A stretch of DNA of 58,146 nt from Mesostigma viride (taxonomy: Eukaryota; Streptophyta; Mesostigmatophyceae; Mesostigmatales; Mesostigmataceae): positions 1 to 58,146 of the forward strand of contig RPFO01002339.1 of assembly GCA_009746045.1 (NCBI GenBank). The letters run 5' to 3'. Shown here piece after piece: positions 57,497 to 58,146 of this stretch. Below the pieces are notes generated by a model that did not search any database, was not told the DNA's origin, and saw nothing but the letters and a program-made list of their open reading frames with translations. Made by a program: the position numbers and the translations under genes. Positions within the stretch are counted from its first letter, which is position 1. Each line of letters starts with the position of its first letter.

Positions 57497-57524
57497 ACTT
57501 GTTTACTATGCGATGATAAAAACT

Positions 57525-57725
57525 TTAGGAATGCGGCGAATTCGTCTCGGACTGTAGGCGATAGCTCACGATGTATCCAGTTTTCTCCTCGCCTTGTGTC
57601 TTATGAGTGTACCAGTCAATTACATGTTCGGCGCGCCAAAAGGAGCGAACTTCTTTATCCAGTTTGCTCTGTTTGCGACACAACAGCATTGCAGCCGCAC
57701 CAATGCACAATGACAAGATGTTCAT
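57525..57725 (-). CDS. Small protein with N-terminal hydrophobic helix
   Basis: 66 residues from the ATG at 57725 (MNILSLCIGAAAMLLC). The short hydrophobic N-terminus could be a signal anchor. The rest is polar (RAEHVIDWYTHKTQGEEK). It lies 28 bp upstream of the gene starting at 57496, in the same orientation. No family was recognised. Confidence 0.5.
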   Translation of the reverse strand: MNILSLCIGAAAMLLCRKQSKLDKEVRSFWRAEHVIDWYTHKTQGEEKTGYIVSYRLQSETNSPHS

Positions 57726-57761
57726 GGTTGATGGTTTATATTACAGTTTAAAAAAATGCAT

Positions 57762-57986
57762 TCAAGCGAATCCATTGTACAATTTCCAAAGAGCTGCTAA
57801 AACGATGACTACTAGTAACAGAAGGGCCAAACCACCCCCTAAAAGTCCCTTTGTCTTTGTTTCATTAGGATTCGATACTCTCTCGTTTTCTTTTTTTTGA
57901 ACACGTCCTCTCCACATCATAATACTGGCTCCCGCCAATATAAGGAATATCACAAAACCAGTAATTAGATACAGTTTCCAGTCCAT
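57762..57986 (-). CDS. Small two-helix membrane protein
   Basis: 74 residues from the ATG at 57986 (MDWKLYLITGFVIFLIL). Membrane helices at about 5-24 and 50-68 (LLGGGLALLLLVVIVLAALW), joined by a basic-polar loop (RGRVQKKENERVSNPNETK). The start and its upstream A13-bearing region are duplicated at 58096-58146. Confidence 0.6.
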   Translation of the reverse strand: MDWKLYLITGFVIFLILAGASIMMWRGRVQKKENERVSNPNETKTKGLLGGGLALLLLVVIVLAALWKLYNGFA

Positions 57987-58021
57987 CGCACTTGTTGTAA
58001 ACTTTCAAAAAAAAAAAAACG
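57971..58021. repeat. 51-bp direct repeat, copy 1 (period 125 bp)
   Basis: ACAGTTTCCAGTCCATCGCA... ending in A13CG. Identical by eye to 58096-58146, at the window edge. It contains the minus-strand start ATGGACTGGAAACTG and the upstream TTTACAACAAG sequence. Confidence 0.8.
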
Positions 58022-58023
58022 TT

Positions 58024-58111
58024 CAGTCTTCCGGCAACCATTTCATCAAATAAAGAACAACCGGGGGCACCAAGGCAAAAGACGTTATTATAATAACAGT
58101 TTCCAGTCCAT
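58024..58111 (-). pseudogene. Decayed second copy of the small membrane protein start
   Basis: The second copy of the ATG (58111) reads MDWKLLL then stops. A one-base shift opens a hydrophobic stretch (IIITSFALVPPVVLYLM) to a TGA near 58024. This suggests a shortened, frameshifted paralogue of the 57762-57986 gene. The next copy, if any, lies beyond the window. Confidence 0.35.
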
Positions 58112-58146
58112 CGCACTTGTTGTAAACTTTCAAAAAAAAAAAAACG

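Noticed and set aside
1-58146. Bacterial or phage origin (Ig-like domains, KilA-N, overlapping genes)
   Set aside because: TATA boxes, AATAAA signals, LTR retrotransposons with target duplications and a lack of Shine-Dalgarno sequences before most starts argue for a eukaryotic nucleus or its viruses.
1-58146. tRNA, rRNA, CRISPR arrays
   Set aside because: None seen. The tandem arrays at 22.4, 24.5, 26.3, 32.3 and 32.9 kb lack the regular unique spacers of CRISPR.

Overview
The window looks like eukaryotic nuclear DNA carrying giant-virus-like (Nucleocytoviricota-type) genes that have been invaded by retroelements. The alternative is a giant-virus genome colonised by host transposons. Support for this reading: dense intronless genes on both strands; KilA-N proteins; small Cys/His proteins; TATA-type promoters close to start codons; AATAAA signals at gene ends; two LTR elements with 5-bp target duplications inside otherwise open genes; and one element with PAT/Ngaro-type split direct repeats. 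No hallmark virus gene (major capsid protein, family B DNA polymerase, packaging ATPase, late transcription factor) is present, so I assign no virus family or host.

Region A, about 1-26 kb, is GC-rich by eye. It begins with three genes for Ig-like, probably surface-exposed proteins (1-3709, 3780-4999 and, further on, 17220-18689). Next come a C2H2 protein, a U-box-like/IQ-motif protein, and a basic 794-codon gene split at 7342/14924 by a 7.6-kb Ty1/copia element with identical 665-bp LTRs. Several uncharacterised genes follow, then a coiled-coil gene with a palindrome-rich leader, a 2.5-kb gene-free stretch dominated by a large palindrome, and two small minus-strand genes. Many genes here have single-base frameshifts, mostly at homopolymers.

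Region B, about 26.6-35 kb, is intermediate in composition. It has a pair of small membrane proteins, a triple zinc-ribbon protein and three other unrecognised genes. Four of these genes share a TATA-like element about 75-90 bp upstream of the start codon, and upstream repeats containing CCACGGG and GGTTACG, so they look like one regulon. A 1.25-kb fold-back structure with minisatellites sits inside the region.

Region C, about 35-58 kb, is less GC-rich. It starts with a membrane-anchored PhyH-like oxygenase. Small C-X9-C-X(9-11)-C-X2-H proteins and two tandem KilA-N genes follow, with a split-direct-repeat element (36111-38077) among them. Next are three very large low-complexity proteins sharing an N-terminal Asn-Pro / His / Phe-X-(Ile/Val)-Gly motif; one is split by a gag-only LTR element (44576-47340). 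A TGATG-overlapping gene pair and a set of small membrane or virion-like genes complete the region.

The three mobile elements, each with its own boundary logic, and the trio of giant motif-tagged proteins are the most notable content. No tRNA, rRNA or CRISPR array was seen.
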